This document shows positions 37,542 to 45,768 of a stretch of 64,000 nt of DNA, in pieces (within the stretch, counting starts at the first letter, position 1; each line of letters starts with the position of its first letter). Source of the stretch: Vreelandella titanicae BH1. Lineage in GTDB: Bacteria; Pseudomonadota; Gammaproteobacteria; Pseudomonadales; Halomonadaceae. The notes beneath the pieces were generated by a model that worked only from the letters and a program-made list of their open reading frames with translations, was not told the origin of the DNA and did not search any database. Where the stretch lies: assembly GCF_000336575.1 (NCBI RefSeq), contig NZ_AOPO01000010.1, positions 62,001-126,000 of the forward strand. Direction: 5' to 3'. The translations under genes and the position numbers were made by a program.

Positions 37542-37693
37542 AGTCAGTAACTCCAGGGGTTGTAACGGCGAAGTGTAGCCGCCTGGGAAAGCTTCTGACC
37601 AGCCCCTTGAGCATAAGGGGGCGCTGAGAAGAGACAGTAAATTCAACGGTTACATGCAATAATAGCGCTGTATTGATGTAGAGACGGAGAGTC

Positions 37694-39400
37694 ATGGACA
37701 CAATTTATACGTTCTTTTTGGTAGGCGGTTCTCTTATGGCCCTCAGCATTTTGGCCAGCCGCTTATCGTCGATGATGGGTGTGCCGCTGCTGCTGATCTT
37801 CCTTGGGCTAGGCATGCTAGCAGGTGAAGAGGGCGTACTGGGCGTAGTGTTTGACGATTACTCCATGGCCTTTGCCATCGGCCACCTCGCGCTGGCCATG
37901 ATTTTGTTAGACGGTGGCTTACGTACTCGCCTCAAAACCTTCCGAGTGGGTTTTAAACCCGCGCTTTCCCTCGCGACCTTTGGCGTCTTTATCACCAGCG
38001 CCATTGTTGGCGTTATCGCGATGTGGATTTTTGACCTAACTATAGTACAGGGCCTGCTGGTTGGCGCCATCGTAGGTTCAACCGATGCTGCTGCGGTTTT
38101 CTCCATGCTCAGCGGTCGCGGCGTTAATCTCAACGAACGGGTAGGGGCGACGCTGGAGATCGAGTCGGGTACCAACGACCCGATGGCAATTTTCCTGACC
38201 CTGATGCTGGTTGAGCTGCTTGTTGGTGATATTGGCGGCCCCGTTGAAACCCTGCTGTTTTTCCTTTCTCAGTTTGGTATTGGTTTGATTGTCGGCCTAG
38301 GGGGCGGTTGGCTGAGTGCCAAGCTGCTTCGCTGGCTCGATTTAGCCCCGGGCCTTTATGCCATGCTGGCGCTGGCTCTGGGGTTCAGCGTATTCGGTTT
38401 AACCAGTGTGCTGGGCGGTAGCGGATTTTTGGCCATCTACCTTGCTGGTTTGATGATTGGTAATCAGCCTGGGCGCCACCTCAACTTTATTCTGCCGGTG
38501 CACGACGGCTTGGCGTGGCTAAGTCAAATCGGCTTGTTCCTGGTGCTTGGCCTGCTGGTTACACCCAGTGAGTTATGGGACGTGGCACTGCCCGCGGGTT
38601 TGGTGGCACTGGCGCTCATCTTTATTGCCCGCCCGCTGGCGGTGCTGATCACCATCAAACCGTTCTTCAAATTCCGTTGGCGGGAAACCTTCTTCATTGC
38701 CTGGGTGGGCTTGAGAGGGGCGGTGCCTATCGTGCTGGCTATTTTCCCGGTCATCGGTGGGGTAGAAAATGCCTCGCTCTACTTTAATGTGGCCTTCGCC
38801 GTGGTATTGATGTCGCTACTGATTCAGGGCGGCTCACTGACGCTGATGGCCAAGTGGTTGAAGGTGGAAGTGCCGGTAGGCACCGTGCCTAACCGACGCG
38901 GCCCGCTGGGCATCCTGCCGGAAAACGACTTTGAGCTGTTTGTGTACGGGGTTGAGAACCAGGATTTAGAGGACGTGCCCATCCGGCTGCTGCGTTTTCC
39001 TTCAGGTGCTTTGATTTCCGCGCTGTTCCGCGACCACGCCATGTTGCACCCCAAGGGCAGCACACGCTTGAAGCTGGGCGATGTGATTTGTGTGATCGGC
39101 CGCTCAGAGGACTTGTACGCGCTTAACCGACTGTTCAATGGCGATGCCAAGCTCAAGCAGGAGCGTGCCTTCTTCGGTACCTTTACCCTGGATGGCAGCG
39201 CGCAAATGCAGGATATCGCCCAAGCCTATGGCCTAACGCTCAGCCCCGGTGAGCAGGACATGACACTGGCGGAATTTATCGCCCTGCGCGTGGGGGGCCA
39301 CCCGGTTATCGGGGACGACGTAGATTGGCACGGCATTCATTGGGTGGTCAGCGATATGGAAGGCGGAAAGATTACCCGCGTCGGGTTACGTTTGTACTAA
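37694..39400 (+). CDS. nhaP2: K(+)/H(+) antiporter, CPA1 family (NhaP2/CvrA)
   Basis: 568 aa. About twelve membrane helices of a CPA1 exchanger in residues 1-390 (LIFLGLGMLAGEEG, MILLDGGLRTRLKTFRVGFKP, GSTDAAAVFSML, IESGTNDPMAIFLTL with the ion-binding ND pair, WVGLRGAVPIVLAIFP), then a cytosolic TrkA-C domain (about 420-500) and a C-terminal domain as in E. coli CvrA (578 aa). It expels K+ in exchange for protons to control volume and pH under salt stress, expected in a halophile. Start chosen from MDTIYTFFLVGG behind GGAGAG. Confidence 0.92.
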   Translation: MDTIYTFFLVGGSLMALSILASRLSSMMGVPLLLIFLGLGMLAGEEGVLGVVFDDYSMAFAIGHLALAMILLDGGLRTRLKTFRVGFKPALSLATFGVFITSAIVGVIAMWIFDLTIVQGLLVGAIVGSTDAAAVFSMLSGRGVNLNERVGATLEIESGTNDPMAIFLTLMLVELLVGDIGGPVETLLFFLSQFGIGLIVGLGGGWLSAKLLRWLDLAPGLYAMLALALGFSVFGLTSVLGGSGFLAIYLAGLMIGNQPGRHLNFILPVHDGLAWLSQIGLFLVLGLLVTPSELWDVALPAGLVALALIFIARPLAVLITIKPFFKFRWRETFFIAWVGLRGAVPIVLAIFPVIGGVENASLYFNVAFAVVLMSLLIQGGSLTLMAKWLKVEVPVGTVPNRRGPLGILPENDFELFVYGVENQDLEDVPIRLLRFPSGALISALFRDHAMLHPKGSTRLKLGDVICVIGRSEDLYALNRLFNGDAKLKQERAFFGTFTLDGSAQMQDIAQAYGLTLSPGEQDMTLAEFIALRVGGHPVIGDDVDWHGIHWVVSDMEGGKITRVGLRLY

Positions 39401-39406
39401 AAGGCG

Positions 39407-39434
39407 TTGACTTCCAAGGAAAAGCTGTTAGTAT
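39407..39434 (+). promoter_or_regulatory. Promoter of tRNA-Ser
   Basis: TTGACT (39407-39412) and TAGTAT (39429-39434) with 16 bp between them, ending 15 bp before the tRNA 5' end. Confidence 0.55.
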
Positions 39435-39449
39435 ACGCACCCATAAGCC

Positions 39450-39540
39450 GGAGGGATGGCAGAGCGGTTGAATGCACCGGTCTTGAAAACCGGCATAGGT
39501 TAATAGCCTATCCAGGGTTCGAATCCCTGTCCCTCCGCCA
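39450..39540 (+). tRNA. tRNA-Ser (UGA anticodon), CCA encoded
   Basis: 91 nt. Acceptor stem GGAGGGA/TCCCTCC, discriminator G, encoded CCA. Anticodon stem CCGGT/ACCGG with loop CTTGAAA, giving UGA. A long variable arm (ATAGG...CCTAT) marks it as a class II serine tRNA. T-arm CAGGG-TTCGAAT-CCCTG. It is the integration site of the element to its right: 48 bp of its 3' half recur at 61024-61071. Confidence 0.97.
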
Positions 39541-39548
39541 CTTATTCA

Positions 39549-39581
39549 AGGGAATCAGCTACTTAGCTGGTTCCTTTTTTT
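39549..39581 (+). terminator. Rho-independent terminator of tRNA-Ser
   Basis: Stem GGAATCAGCT/AGCTGGTTCC (one G-T pair) with loop ACTT and seven T residues. It begins 9 bp after the CCA end. Confidence 0.85.
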
Positions 39582-39673
39582 ATGTCTGGGCATCGGAAAA
39601 GGGCGAAAATATAACGAGGGGAACACCTACCGTTATACTGCTCCAGCCAGACCAGTGCATAATAGACTAATGT

Positions 39674-40186
39674 CTAATTCTTCAGGAACTCTCCCGCCCC
39701 TAGCGTGCTTACCGTCAACACTCGCTTAGCACGTAGATAGACCTCCGTCGTTCGCCGGTCGCTGTGCTGCAAATTAGTCATGGCGTCATAGCCTTGGTCA
39801 TCTGCATCAGTTGCGTGCTTGGCGCGTATATCATGCTCGGTAAACCGTTCGATGTGGCCCTCATGCATTGCCTTACGCATCCCGTACTGCCAGCGACTGT
39901 GAAACTTATCCTTGTTGTAAGGCATGCCGTCCCGCTTACAGAACAGCATAGGGCCTTGCTTACTCCGGCCGAGATTGTCGGCCTTTATCTCCTGCACTAA
40001 ACGCCTCAGCTCATCATCCCAGGGGATAACAGCTTGTTTGCCTGCATTGCTGCTGCGTAAAACGATGCCGTATGGGGTGAGCTGAATAAGGTGAAAAGCG
40101 TATGGGATCAAGTCGTTGATGAAAGAAAACGCAACGCTAAGAGCAACAAAACGCAACAGATGCGCAACAACGCAACGAAAACGCAA
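39674..40186 (-). pseudogene. Tyrosine-type phage integrase, 5'-truncated
   Basis: The C-terminal half of a tyrosine recombinase is readable: YGIVLRSSNAGKQAVIPWDDE (two parts), FHSRWQYGMRKAM, then EHDIRAKHATDADDQGYD carrying the HxxR motif, and LQHSDRRTTEVYLR with the late His and the catalytic Tyr. The N-terminal arm/core-binding domains and the first catalytic Arg region are missing; about 30 N-terminal residues of the reading frame do not look like integrase. About 170 codons against the usual 330-400. It lies next to tRNA-Ser and reads toward it, as expected of the integrase that placed the island. Confidence 0.8.
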
Positions 40187-40187
40187 C
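40130..40187. repeat. Cluster of CGCAAC hexamers at about one helical turn
   Basis: CGCAAC occurs at 40130, 40152, 40163, 40171 and 40182, with the near-copy AGCAAC at 40142. Steps are 12, 10, 11, 8 and 11 bp, so most copies face the same side of the helix. They lie at the 5' end of the broken integrase frame and just upstream of the gene at 40202. They could bind a phage regulator, excisionase or replication protein. Confidence 0.5.
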
Positions 40188-40201
40188 GGTAGGGGGAAGT
40201 G

Positions 40202-40816
40202 ATGCGATATATCTCAGCTCGACAGATGATTTTTGACGCGTATCACGAGCAGCGTGGCAGTGTGATGGCGTACGCGCAGGAGATAGCGCGGATGGGTGCG
40301 CAGGTGCAGACGACTCAGCGCAATAACTACGTGACGAATTGTGAATGGACTGGAAGCGGATGCGTGATCAGTGCCGTTGAGAATCAGCCGGTTCACTTAG
40401 CAGCGCTGACCCGCTACTGCTTTGGGCCGTTTACCAAGGGCGAGTTAGCGGGGTATAGAGAAATTGTCGAGATAGCGCTGTACCAGCAAATGATTCATGA
40501 GGGTGTGAAGCTACCAGGGCAGGATAAAGGTAAGCCGACTGTTCAGCAGCTTGAGGCGCTTAGATACCTGTGCATGGCGGCGCTGTATCATCATAGCGAG
40601 GTGACTTGGCCGTATTCGAGGCCGGGTTTGCACTCGCCTAATGCCGTACGTAAGTGGTTTAATGAATACTTAGGTGCTGAGATTGACGTGCGATTTTGGA
40701 CAAGGAAAGGCAGAACGACTTGGGGGTGTTTATGGGGTCAAGCGTTGCTGATAATTGATCGATGGGAGCAGAGAGTTCTTCAGCGAGTTGCTGTTCTTAT
40801 TAGAATGGCTGCATAA
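40202..40816 (+). CDS. Hypothetical protein, phage/island associated
   Basis: 204 aa from the ATG at 40202 (MRYISARQMIFDAYHEQ), with AGGGGGAAG directly before it; a GTG three bases earlier is also possible. I do not recognise the family. Mixed composition, no membrane segment, several aromatic/basic stretches (WFNEYLGAEIDVRFWTRKGR, RTTWGCLWGQALLIIDRWEQ). It reads away from the integrase relic and starts right after the CGCAAC hexamers. The position suggests an early phage regulatory gene, but nothing in the sequence proves it. Confidence 0.6.
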   Translation: MRYISARQMIFDAYHEQRGSVMAYAQEIARMGAQVQTTQRNNYVTNCEWTGSGCVISAVENQPVHLAALTRYCFGPFTKGELAGYREIVEIALYQQMIHEGVKLPGQDKGKPTVQQLEALRYLCMAALYHHSEVTWPYSRPGLHSPNAVRKWFNEYLGAEIDVRFWTRKGRTTWGCLWGQALLIIDRWEQRVLQRVAVLIRMAA

Positions 40817-40843
40817 TCTTTTAGAACAAATATTGGTGAGTGT

Positions 40844-41794
40844 ATGAGCTTTAGAGAGAGTTTTTTAGATGAGGTATGTAGTGAAGGAGATTTAGATCCA
40901 TTTGTTTATGTAAAGATGTCGAATGAATCTATGCCAGAGGAGTTCTACAGATATAGAGCTTTCAGTGATAATAATAAAGATGCTTTGCGTAATGGCTATG
41001 AATGGATGTCATATCCTAATGAATACAACGACCCATTTGATGCTAGGCTTTTTTACGATGCTGATGATGTAATCAATTATGTATTGAATAGCTTACTTGT
41101 TTCGAGACTTGATAAAGACGAGCTAAAGGTATCAAGAAAAATAATAGGAGTTAAAGAGATTGATTTAAACGCAGGTCGCTTCGACAACCAGTTATTGCAA
41201 GGTGCTCGGAAAAAAGGTGGAAAGCTTACTTCTAAAGTTAAAGGGCTTGTGAGCAAAGTCGATGAAATAATTAAAGTATTGCCTAAAGATTTAGATAGCG
41301 AGTTAGAGAAGCATGTTAGAGAGAGGTCAATGATATGTTCCTTCACAACCACATGTGACAATGAACTTATGTGGGCTCATTATACATACTCTCACCAAGG
41401 ATATTGCTTAGAATATGGGCAACCAGACATTCACCCTCAAAAAGGTGGCCTCCTTCTTCCTGTAGTATATCGGGAGAAGCCGCTGTTCGTGACGGGGTTT
41501 ATGAAAGACTCTTTTCCAGACGGTAAAAATGCAAGCAAAGCAGTGATTGGAAGTGCTATCGTAAAGTCAAAGCGATGGGAGTATGAGGATGAATGGCGCT
41601 ATTGCTTGCTCTGCAACGAGGAGAGCAGACATCTTAAAGCGTTCAAACCGAAGAGGCTACTGTTAGGTTGTAACGCAAATGAAAGCACTAAGAAAGAGCT
41701 TATAGAGATATGTCAACAAATTGGTCTACCTATGTATCAAATGGAGAGATCGCCTAGCTCGTTTGCAATCGTCATCGGCAAGCAATTGGTATGA
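40844..41794 (+). CDS. DUF2971-family protein
   Basis: 316 aa in clearly AT-rich DNA unlike its neighbours. DUF2971 features: EFYRYRAFSDNNKDALRNG and YPNEYNDPFDARL near the start, ICSFTTTCDNELMWAHYTYS and HQGYCLEYGQP in the middle, KRWEYEDEWRYCLL and KRLLLGCNANES toward the end. The function of the family is not established; members are frequent cargo of phages and islands and appear near defence genes. Base composition points to separate acquisition within the island. A terminator follows at 41844. Confidence 0.72.
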   Translation: MSFRESFLDEVCSEGDLDPFVYVKMSNESMPEEFYRYRAFSDNNKDALRNGYEWMSYPNEYNDPFDARLFYDADDVINYVLNSLLVSRLDKDELKVSRKIIGVKEIDLNAGRFDNQLLQGARKKGGKLTSKVKGLVSKVDEIIKVLPKDLDSELEKHVRERSMICSFTTTCDNELMWAHYTYSHQGYCLEYGQPDIHPQKGGLLLPVVYREKPLFVTGFMKDSFPDGKNASKAVIGSAIVKSKRWEYEDEWRYCLLCNEESRHLKAFKPKRLLLGCNANESTKKELIEICQQIGLPMYQMERSPSSFAIVIGKQLV

Positions 41795-41843
41795 TTTGCA
41801 ACCTGCATCATTTTGGTTTAAAGCAAAAACATCATCTACATCT

Positions 41844-41873
41844 ACGCCCTGGCTTTGAGCCGGGGCGTTTTGC
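41844..41873 (+). terminator. Rho-independent terminator after the DUF2971 gene
   Basis: Stem ACGCCCTGGCT/AGCCGGGGCGT with loop TTG, then TTTTGCT. The rest of the 315-bp gap to 42110 holds no gene I can support. Confidence 0.75.
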
Positions 41874-42109
41874 TATAAGGCCCTGCGAGCGCCGCCGTTG
41901 CTGCCAGGTTTTTTTAAACCCACATATTCCAAGCGATGTCGCCAATACCCACAATTGGTAGACCATAACCGGTACCGTTGTTGGTACGCTCGTCGGGGCG
42001 TTGTTAGGCGATTTTATTTCTCACTGGGCAACCCTCAATACACAATACAAAAATGTCGTTATTTCTAATACTTCTACTTAATACTTGCTTACTCAGGGAG
42101 AGGATATAT

Positions 42110-42328
42110 ATGCCAAAAATTCGGTTCTACCATAATATTGACACAGAGATGACGAAAAATAGCTTCGAAGAAGCATTTTCAAGCGCAGACACTACATTTG
42201 AAATGTCACGAGTACCTATGTTTAAAGAGAATATACGTGTTAAGGAAATAGAGTTTGAAGTAGTGAGGGTTACTCATGTCTTAGATGATGATTATGATGC
42301 GGCTGTAGAGGTAAAACTTTACTTATAG
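42110..42328 (+). CDS. Small hypothetical protein
   Basis: 72 aa from the ATG at 42110 (MPKIRFYHNIDTEMTKN), preceded by CAGGGAGAGG. Not recognised. Acidic, with alternating short hydrophobic segments (IEFEVVRVTHVL, AAVEVKLYL), so probably a small alpha/beta domain. AT-rich like the DUF2971 gene before it, and likely the same kind of cargo. Confidence 0.5.
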   Translation: MPKIRFYHNIDTEMTKNSFEEAFSSADTTFEMSRVPMFKENIRVKEIEFEVVRVTHVLDDDYDAAVEVKLYL

Positions 42329-42492
42329 TTTTGATCTCTATGCATGAATAGCTAGTATATTCCCACTATCCCATTTTCGCCTCGGCTTTGACAGGGCGTT
42401 TTGCTTTATAAGTTGGCTACATCTAATTTGGTGATCTAGGATTAAAATACCCCACCCAGGGGTTCACAGCCAAAAGATGAGGAGCACTATCT

Positions 42493-42624
42493 ATGCCTAC
42501 TACTGGTGAAAAACCTGGCAAAGGTACATACACTTGCAAGAATTGTAATGAGAAAGTCACTCTAGATGACCACTCTGATACGATGCCTCCTTGCCCTCGA
42601 TGCCACGGCACTGAATTTAGCTAA
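42493..42624 (+). CDS. Small zinc-ribbon protein
   Basis: 43 aa behind GAGGAG. Two CxxC knuckles, CKNC at residues 15-18 and CPRC at 34-37, spaced as in rubredoxin-like zinc ribbons; the rest is polar (GEKPGKGTY, LDDHSDTMPP). Such peptides bind one zinc ion. A terminator hairpin follows 18 bp after the stop. The role is unknown. Confidence 0.65.
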   Translation: MPTTGEKPGKGTYTCKNCNEKVTLDDHSDTMPPCPRCHGTEFS

Positions 42625-42641
42625 CAGCAGTATTTTCCAAT

Positions 42642-42674
42642 AGGCCCTGCCAGACTCTGGTGGGGCCTTTTATT
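42642..42674 (+). terminator. Rho-independent terminator
   Basis: Hairpin AGGCCCTGCCAG...CTGGTGGGGCCT with a T-run after it. It separates the zinc-ribbon gene from the lysis genes. Confidence 0.7.
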
Positions 42675-42704
42675 TTCTACTGTCGTGAGACAGCAGGTGT
42701 CCGT

Positions 42705-43253
42705 ATGCCCCGTATTACTCCCCAAGCCGCTGGCGGCAAGAACGTCTGCGCGTTTCTCGATGTGTTGGCGTTTGCCGAGATCGGTAAGCCGATGCTGCAA
42801 GACCCACGCAGCGATGATGGTTACCGCGTTATTGTGGGCTCTATCCCTAGCAAGTTGATCCTGCTAGATGATTACACCGACCACCCGCGCCTAAGCGTGA
42901 AGGTGCGTAAAGGCCTGCACTCAACAGCAGCAAGCCGATACCAGCAGTTAAGCCGCTTTTGGCCTCACTACCGCGACCAGCTTGGCTTGCCTGATTTCGG
43001 GCCAATCAGCCAAGACCGTTGTGCCATTCAGCAAATCCGCGAACAGCGCGCCTTGCCCCTCATTCAAGCAGGCGAGATTGCAGAGGCTATTCATCGGTGC
43101 CGAAATATCTGGGCATCGCTGCCAGATGCAGGCTACGGCCAACATGAGCATTCATTAGAGCGCCTGCTGCTGGAGTTTAAGCGCGCCCAAGGTGAGCTGT
43201 GTGCTAACGACCAGACCTGGTACGAGCGCGACAAGTTACGGAGGGCGGCGTAA
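42705..43253 (+). CDS. Lambda R-like endolysin (GH104 lytic transglycosylase)
   Basis: 182 aa from the ATG at 42705. Along its length it follows phage lambda endolysin R: CAFLDVLAFAEIG (lambda AFLDMIAWSEG), DDGYRVIVGS, YTDHPRLSVKVRKGLHSTAASRYQQLSRFWPHYRDQLGLPDF in pieces, QDRCAIQQIREQRALPLI, IHRCRNIWASLPDAGYGQHEH. The lambda catalytic Glu lies in WSEG; here the aligned stretch reads FAEIG, so Glu is kept. These enzymes cut the glycan to 1,6-anhydro products during lysis. It overlaps the next small membrane protein (TAATG), as lysis cassettes do. Confidence 0.88.
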   Translation: MPRITPQAAGGKNVCAFLDVLAFAEIGKPMLQDPRSDDGYRVIVGSIPSKLILLDDYTDHPRLSVKVRKGLHSTAASRYQQLSRFWPHYRDQLGLPDFGPISQDRCAIQQIREQRALPLIQAGEIAEAIHRCRNIWASLPDAGYGQHEHSLERLLLEFKRAQGELCANDQTWYERDKLRRAA

Positions 43254-43426
43254 TGCCCCAGGAGCGCGACGTGAAACCATCCGTATTCGAGCGGCATATG
43301 CAGACAGGAATCCAAGTGCTGCTGGTGGCACTGATCATTTGGGCGGGTACCGAGCTTGTGAAGCTGGGCCAGCAATTGGTTGTTCTTGAGGAGCGACTGA
43401 CAACCCCCATGCATGGAAAGCATTAG
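43253..43426 (+). CDS. Small single-span membrane protein, holin-like or spanin-like
   Basis: 57 aa, starting inside the endolysin stop. A polar N-terminus, one hydrophobic segment at residues 20-33 (VLLVALIIWAGTEL), then an amphipathic stretch (KLGQQLVVLEERL). The position just after a lambda-type endolysin suggests a lysis function, most likely a holin or an i-spanin remnant. No lipobox. No family recognised, so the role is inferred from position and topology. Confidence 0.55.
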   Translation: MPQERDVKPSVFERHMQTGIQVLLVALIIWAGTELVKLGQQLVVLEERLTTPMHGKH

Positions 43427-43798
43427 ACGGGTTCGGGATTTGAATTCGCTAGCAGTATTTCTTGATTCCTGAGTCCATAGAATAATAACTGCAGTAATAC
43501 GGTAGAGATAGATACTATATCGTCAAGACGGTGATGAACTGAAAGCTTAAAAAGGGAGGTATATTGTTCTTTGCGAGTCGAGAGATCTCTGTAAAAAGGC
43601 AATCAATTCATCGCTGTACTGTGCCAGGCTTGGTGTTAAGTCGTGCCCATGGCACTATGTGTAACATGGCATTAGTAGAAGGAAGAGTGATGGCGTATTG
43701 TCTCATCATGAGGCGCGAAGGTACGGTGCATCACTCTATATGAGCCGTTTGACTGGGGTTAGCAAACGCTAATCTTTCACGTGCTGTCATTGGTAAGG
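43427..43798. other. 372-bp intergenic region, no gene seen
   Basis: It separates the phage lysis genes (+ strand) from the sulfur genes (- strand). I see no convincing reading frame, RNA gene or repeat. It may mark the seam between the prophage remnant and the metabolic cargo. Confidence 0.4.
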
Positions 43799-44140
43799 TC
43801 ATTCCTTGTCCCGAAAGCTAATCAAATAGCTCAAGGGATGCAGTATGATAAATGCAATAACACTCGTGGCAGTGGCAGCACCTAACAGCGCTATCCAGTC
43901 AAATACTGTTGCTACATAGCCAAGCGTCGAGTGAGTGAGCCAAGGAACCCAGAGTATTGCTGTTAGCCCGATTAATAGGGCTAATAGGTTGGTGAGACGG
44001 CTACGGTGGTGAGTGATCTTATAGCCGCGTAGATAAGTGAGCAGGTGCAGGGCGATGATAACGATTAATCCCATTATGAGCAGCCACTTAAAGGGTGCTA
44101 AGGCGTACATCAATATGGTCAGCATACCGTCAATGGACAT
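43799..44140 (-). CDS. Small inner-membrane protein downstream of sqr (DUF5368-like)
   Basis: 113 aa behind TAAGGAGAG. Three to four membrane helices (LAPFKWLLIMGLIVIIALHL, LLALLIGLTAILWVPWL, WIALLGAATATSVIAFIILH). It follows the sulfide:quinone oxidoreductase gene by 11 bp and is surely co-transcribed with it. It resembles small DUF5368-type proteins, but I am not certain of the family. A role as membrane partner of the flavoprotein is a guess from position. Confidence 0.6.
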   Translation of the reverse strand: MSIDGMLTILMYALAPFKWLLIMGLIVIIALHLLTYLRGYKITHHRSRLTNLLALLIGLTAILWVPWLTHSTLGYVATVFDWIALLGAATATSVIAFIILHPLSYLISFRDKE

Positions 44141-44151
44141 GTCAGCTCTCC

Positions 44152-45534
44152 TTATGCTTTGCCTTCAAGCACAGCATAGTAAGCGGGCTGAAGCATGCGG
44201 TCTTTCATTACCCATACGGCCCAGGACTCTTCAGTGGGATCAATGAAAGGGAATGAAGGCATAAATGCGAAGTTATCGGCGTAACCAAACTCTACCAGCA
44301 TGGCCTTGCCTATGCCGGTAATCATGGGGCACGAGGTATAACCGCTATGGCTTGCAGGAAGCGCATTCCCTTGCATCACGGCAAGTAGGTTCCCTTCGAC
44401 TACCGGTGCTTGCGCTTTAACGCTGGCGGCTGTTTTATTAATTGGGGCACCAATCACATCGCCAATCCCAAATACCTCGGGGTAACGGTTGTGCTGCAGC
44501 GTGTGGATATCAACATCTAACCACTCGCCCCTAAACGGGCCGTCTTGTGCGATGAGAGCACTCTGTTTGACAAAATCATGGGCACTCATGGGAGGCACGA
44601 CATGAAGAAAGTCGTAGTCTGCGATGACTGTTGGCTGGTCATCGCGTCTGAATTCAGCTTCTCGAAGTTGGTGGTGGGATGTGAACTCGCTTTCAGGCCC
44701 TACAAAAGCAAATTCAGCCTGTTTGGCTTGAGGGTCAATGGCGGAGAGTCGATAGTGGTGACGTCGGTTAACACCTTGGCTATCAAAGCGCTGTTTAACG
44801 AACTCATCGACCCAGGGTTGAGAGAAAAGACTAGCGCCGGGAGCCATATAGTCCACATCAAAAGCGTCACGTCGCCCGGTGTCTTCTAAACGACTTAGTG
44901 TTGTGAATGTCATTTTTAGCGGTGCCCCGGCGCACTTTACGGGTGTTGGGGCCGCGGTAAATATCCCTCTTCCATGACCGCTCTGGAGCCACGTTTGAAT
45001 TGCTTGGTTAGTGCGTGATGCTCCCTCGATACCTGCATACACACTGCCAATCCCGTGCTGCCCAACCAACGCTGGTGTCATACCATCGATCAAGTGGTAA
45101 TTGAGCTGAATCCCAGAGGCCACAATTAAGAAATCGTATTCCAGCGTTTCGCCACCGACGAGAGTTATACGCTTGCTGTCAGCATCAATGCTGTCTGCGT
45201 AGTCACGCAACCATTTGACTCCTCGTGGAAGAAACTGTGCATTAAGGCGCATTGTTTTTTCTGCAGCCCATATCCCAGAAGCTACCATTGTCCAGCCCGG
45301 TTGGTAGTGGTGAGTTTCGCGAGGTTCCACGAGTGTGATAGTTCCTCCCTGTAGGCGTCTGGCGAGTCGGTTCACCATTGCCATGCCTGCTGCACCGCCA
45401 CCAACAATCACGATATGTGCTTGTGTTCGCAGAGTGCTAGCAGATAACCCGCTGAACGGTAGTAAGCTGCCCACACTCAGCCCAGAGCCAACTTTCAATA
45501 ACTCTCTTCGTGTCAATAACGGTGATTTTTGCAT
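44152..45534 (-). CDS. sqr: Sulfide:quinone oxidoreductase, type II-like, with Tat-like leader
   Basis: 460 aa from the ATG at 45534, behind AAGGAGTC. FAD-binding GGGAAGMAMVNRLARR (about 45-60) and the two redox cysteines of type II SQR: Cys201 in TPVKCAGAPLK and Cys402 in GYTSCPMITG. Also typical are HVVPPMSAHD and LQHNRYPEVFGIGDV. The family oxidises sulfide to persulfide and reduces quinone. Unusually, the N-terminus reads LTRRELLKVGSGLSVGSLLP, a twin-arginine-type leader, so the enzyme may be exported and face the periplasm. Flavocytochrome c sulfide dehydrogenase flavoprotein is the alternative; the CAGAP and YTSC motifs favour SQR. Confidence 0.85.
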   Translation of the reverse strand: MQKSPLLTRRELLKVGSGLSVGSLLPFSGLSASTLRTQAHIVIVGGGAAGMAMVNRLARRLQGGTITLVEPRETHHYQPGWTMVASGIWAAEKTMRLNAQFLPRGVKWLRDYADSIDADSKRITLVGGETLEYDFLIVASGIQLNYHLIDGMTPALVGQHGIGSVYAGIEGASRTNQAIQTWLQSGHGRGIFTAAPTPVKCAGAPLKMTFTTLSRLEDTGRRDAFDVDYMAPGASLFSQPWVDEFVKQRFDSQGVNRRHHYRLSAIDPQAKQAEFAFVGPESEFTSHHQLREAEFRRDDQPTVIADYDFLHVVPPMSAHDFVKQSALIAQDGPFRGEWLDVDIHTLQHNRYPEVFGIGDVIGAPINKTAASVKAQAPVVEGNLLAVMQGNALPASHSGYTSCPMITGIGKAMLVEFGYADNFAFMPSFPFIDPTEESWAVWVMKDRMLQPAYYAVLEGKA

Positions 45535-45700
45535 GGAAGACTCCTTCAACGCGTGCTGATATATTTCTTTTGGGAATATACTTATTCCATTATGTGCTTT
45601 TTGCGTAAGAAAGCCATAAACATTTTGTCTTACTTAACAGAAATGCCCTTTATAAACAGTCAGAAGTAGATTTTGAAAATGTATCAATGAGCTTCATCAC

Positions 45701-45740
45701 TCATTCGGTAGGAAGCTCTGCAGCAATTCCCACCGAATGA
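45701..45740. repeat. 14-bp inverted repeat between sqr and ttrA
   Basis: TCATTCGGTAGGAA (45701-45714) and TTCCCACCGAATGA (45727-45740) pair with one G-T and a 12-nt loop. It lies just after the ttrA stop on the - strand, so it may end or stabilise the ttrBCA transcript, but no T-run follows. An operator for sqr is the alternative. Confidence 0.5.
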
Positions 45741-45768
45741 TCCATCAGCTCTGAAAAACGATTATCAG

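Noticed and set aside
40130..40187. CRISPR array or plasmid origin
   Set aside because: The hexamers are too short and too close for CRISPR; no replication initiator gene was seen, so an origin is not claimed.
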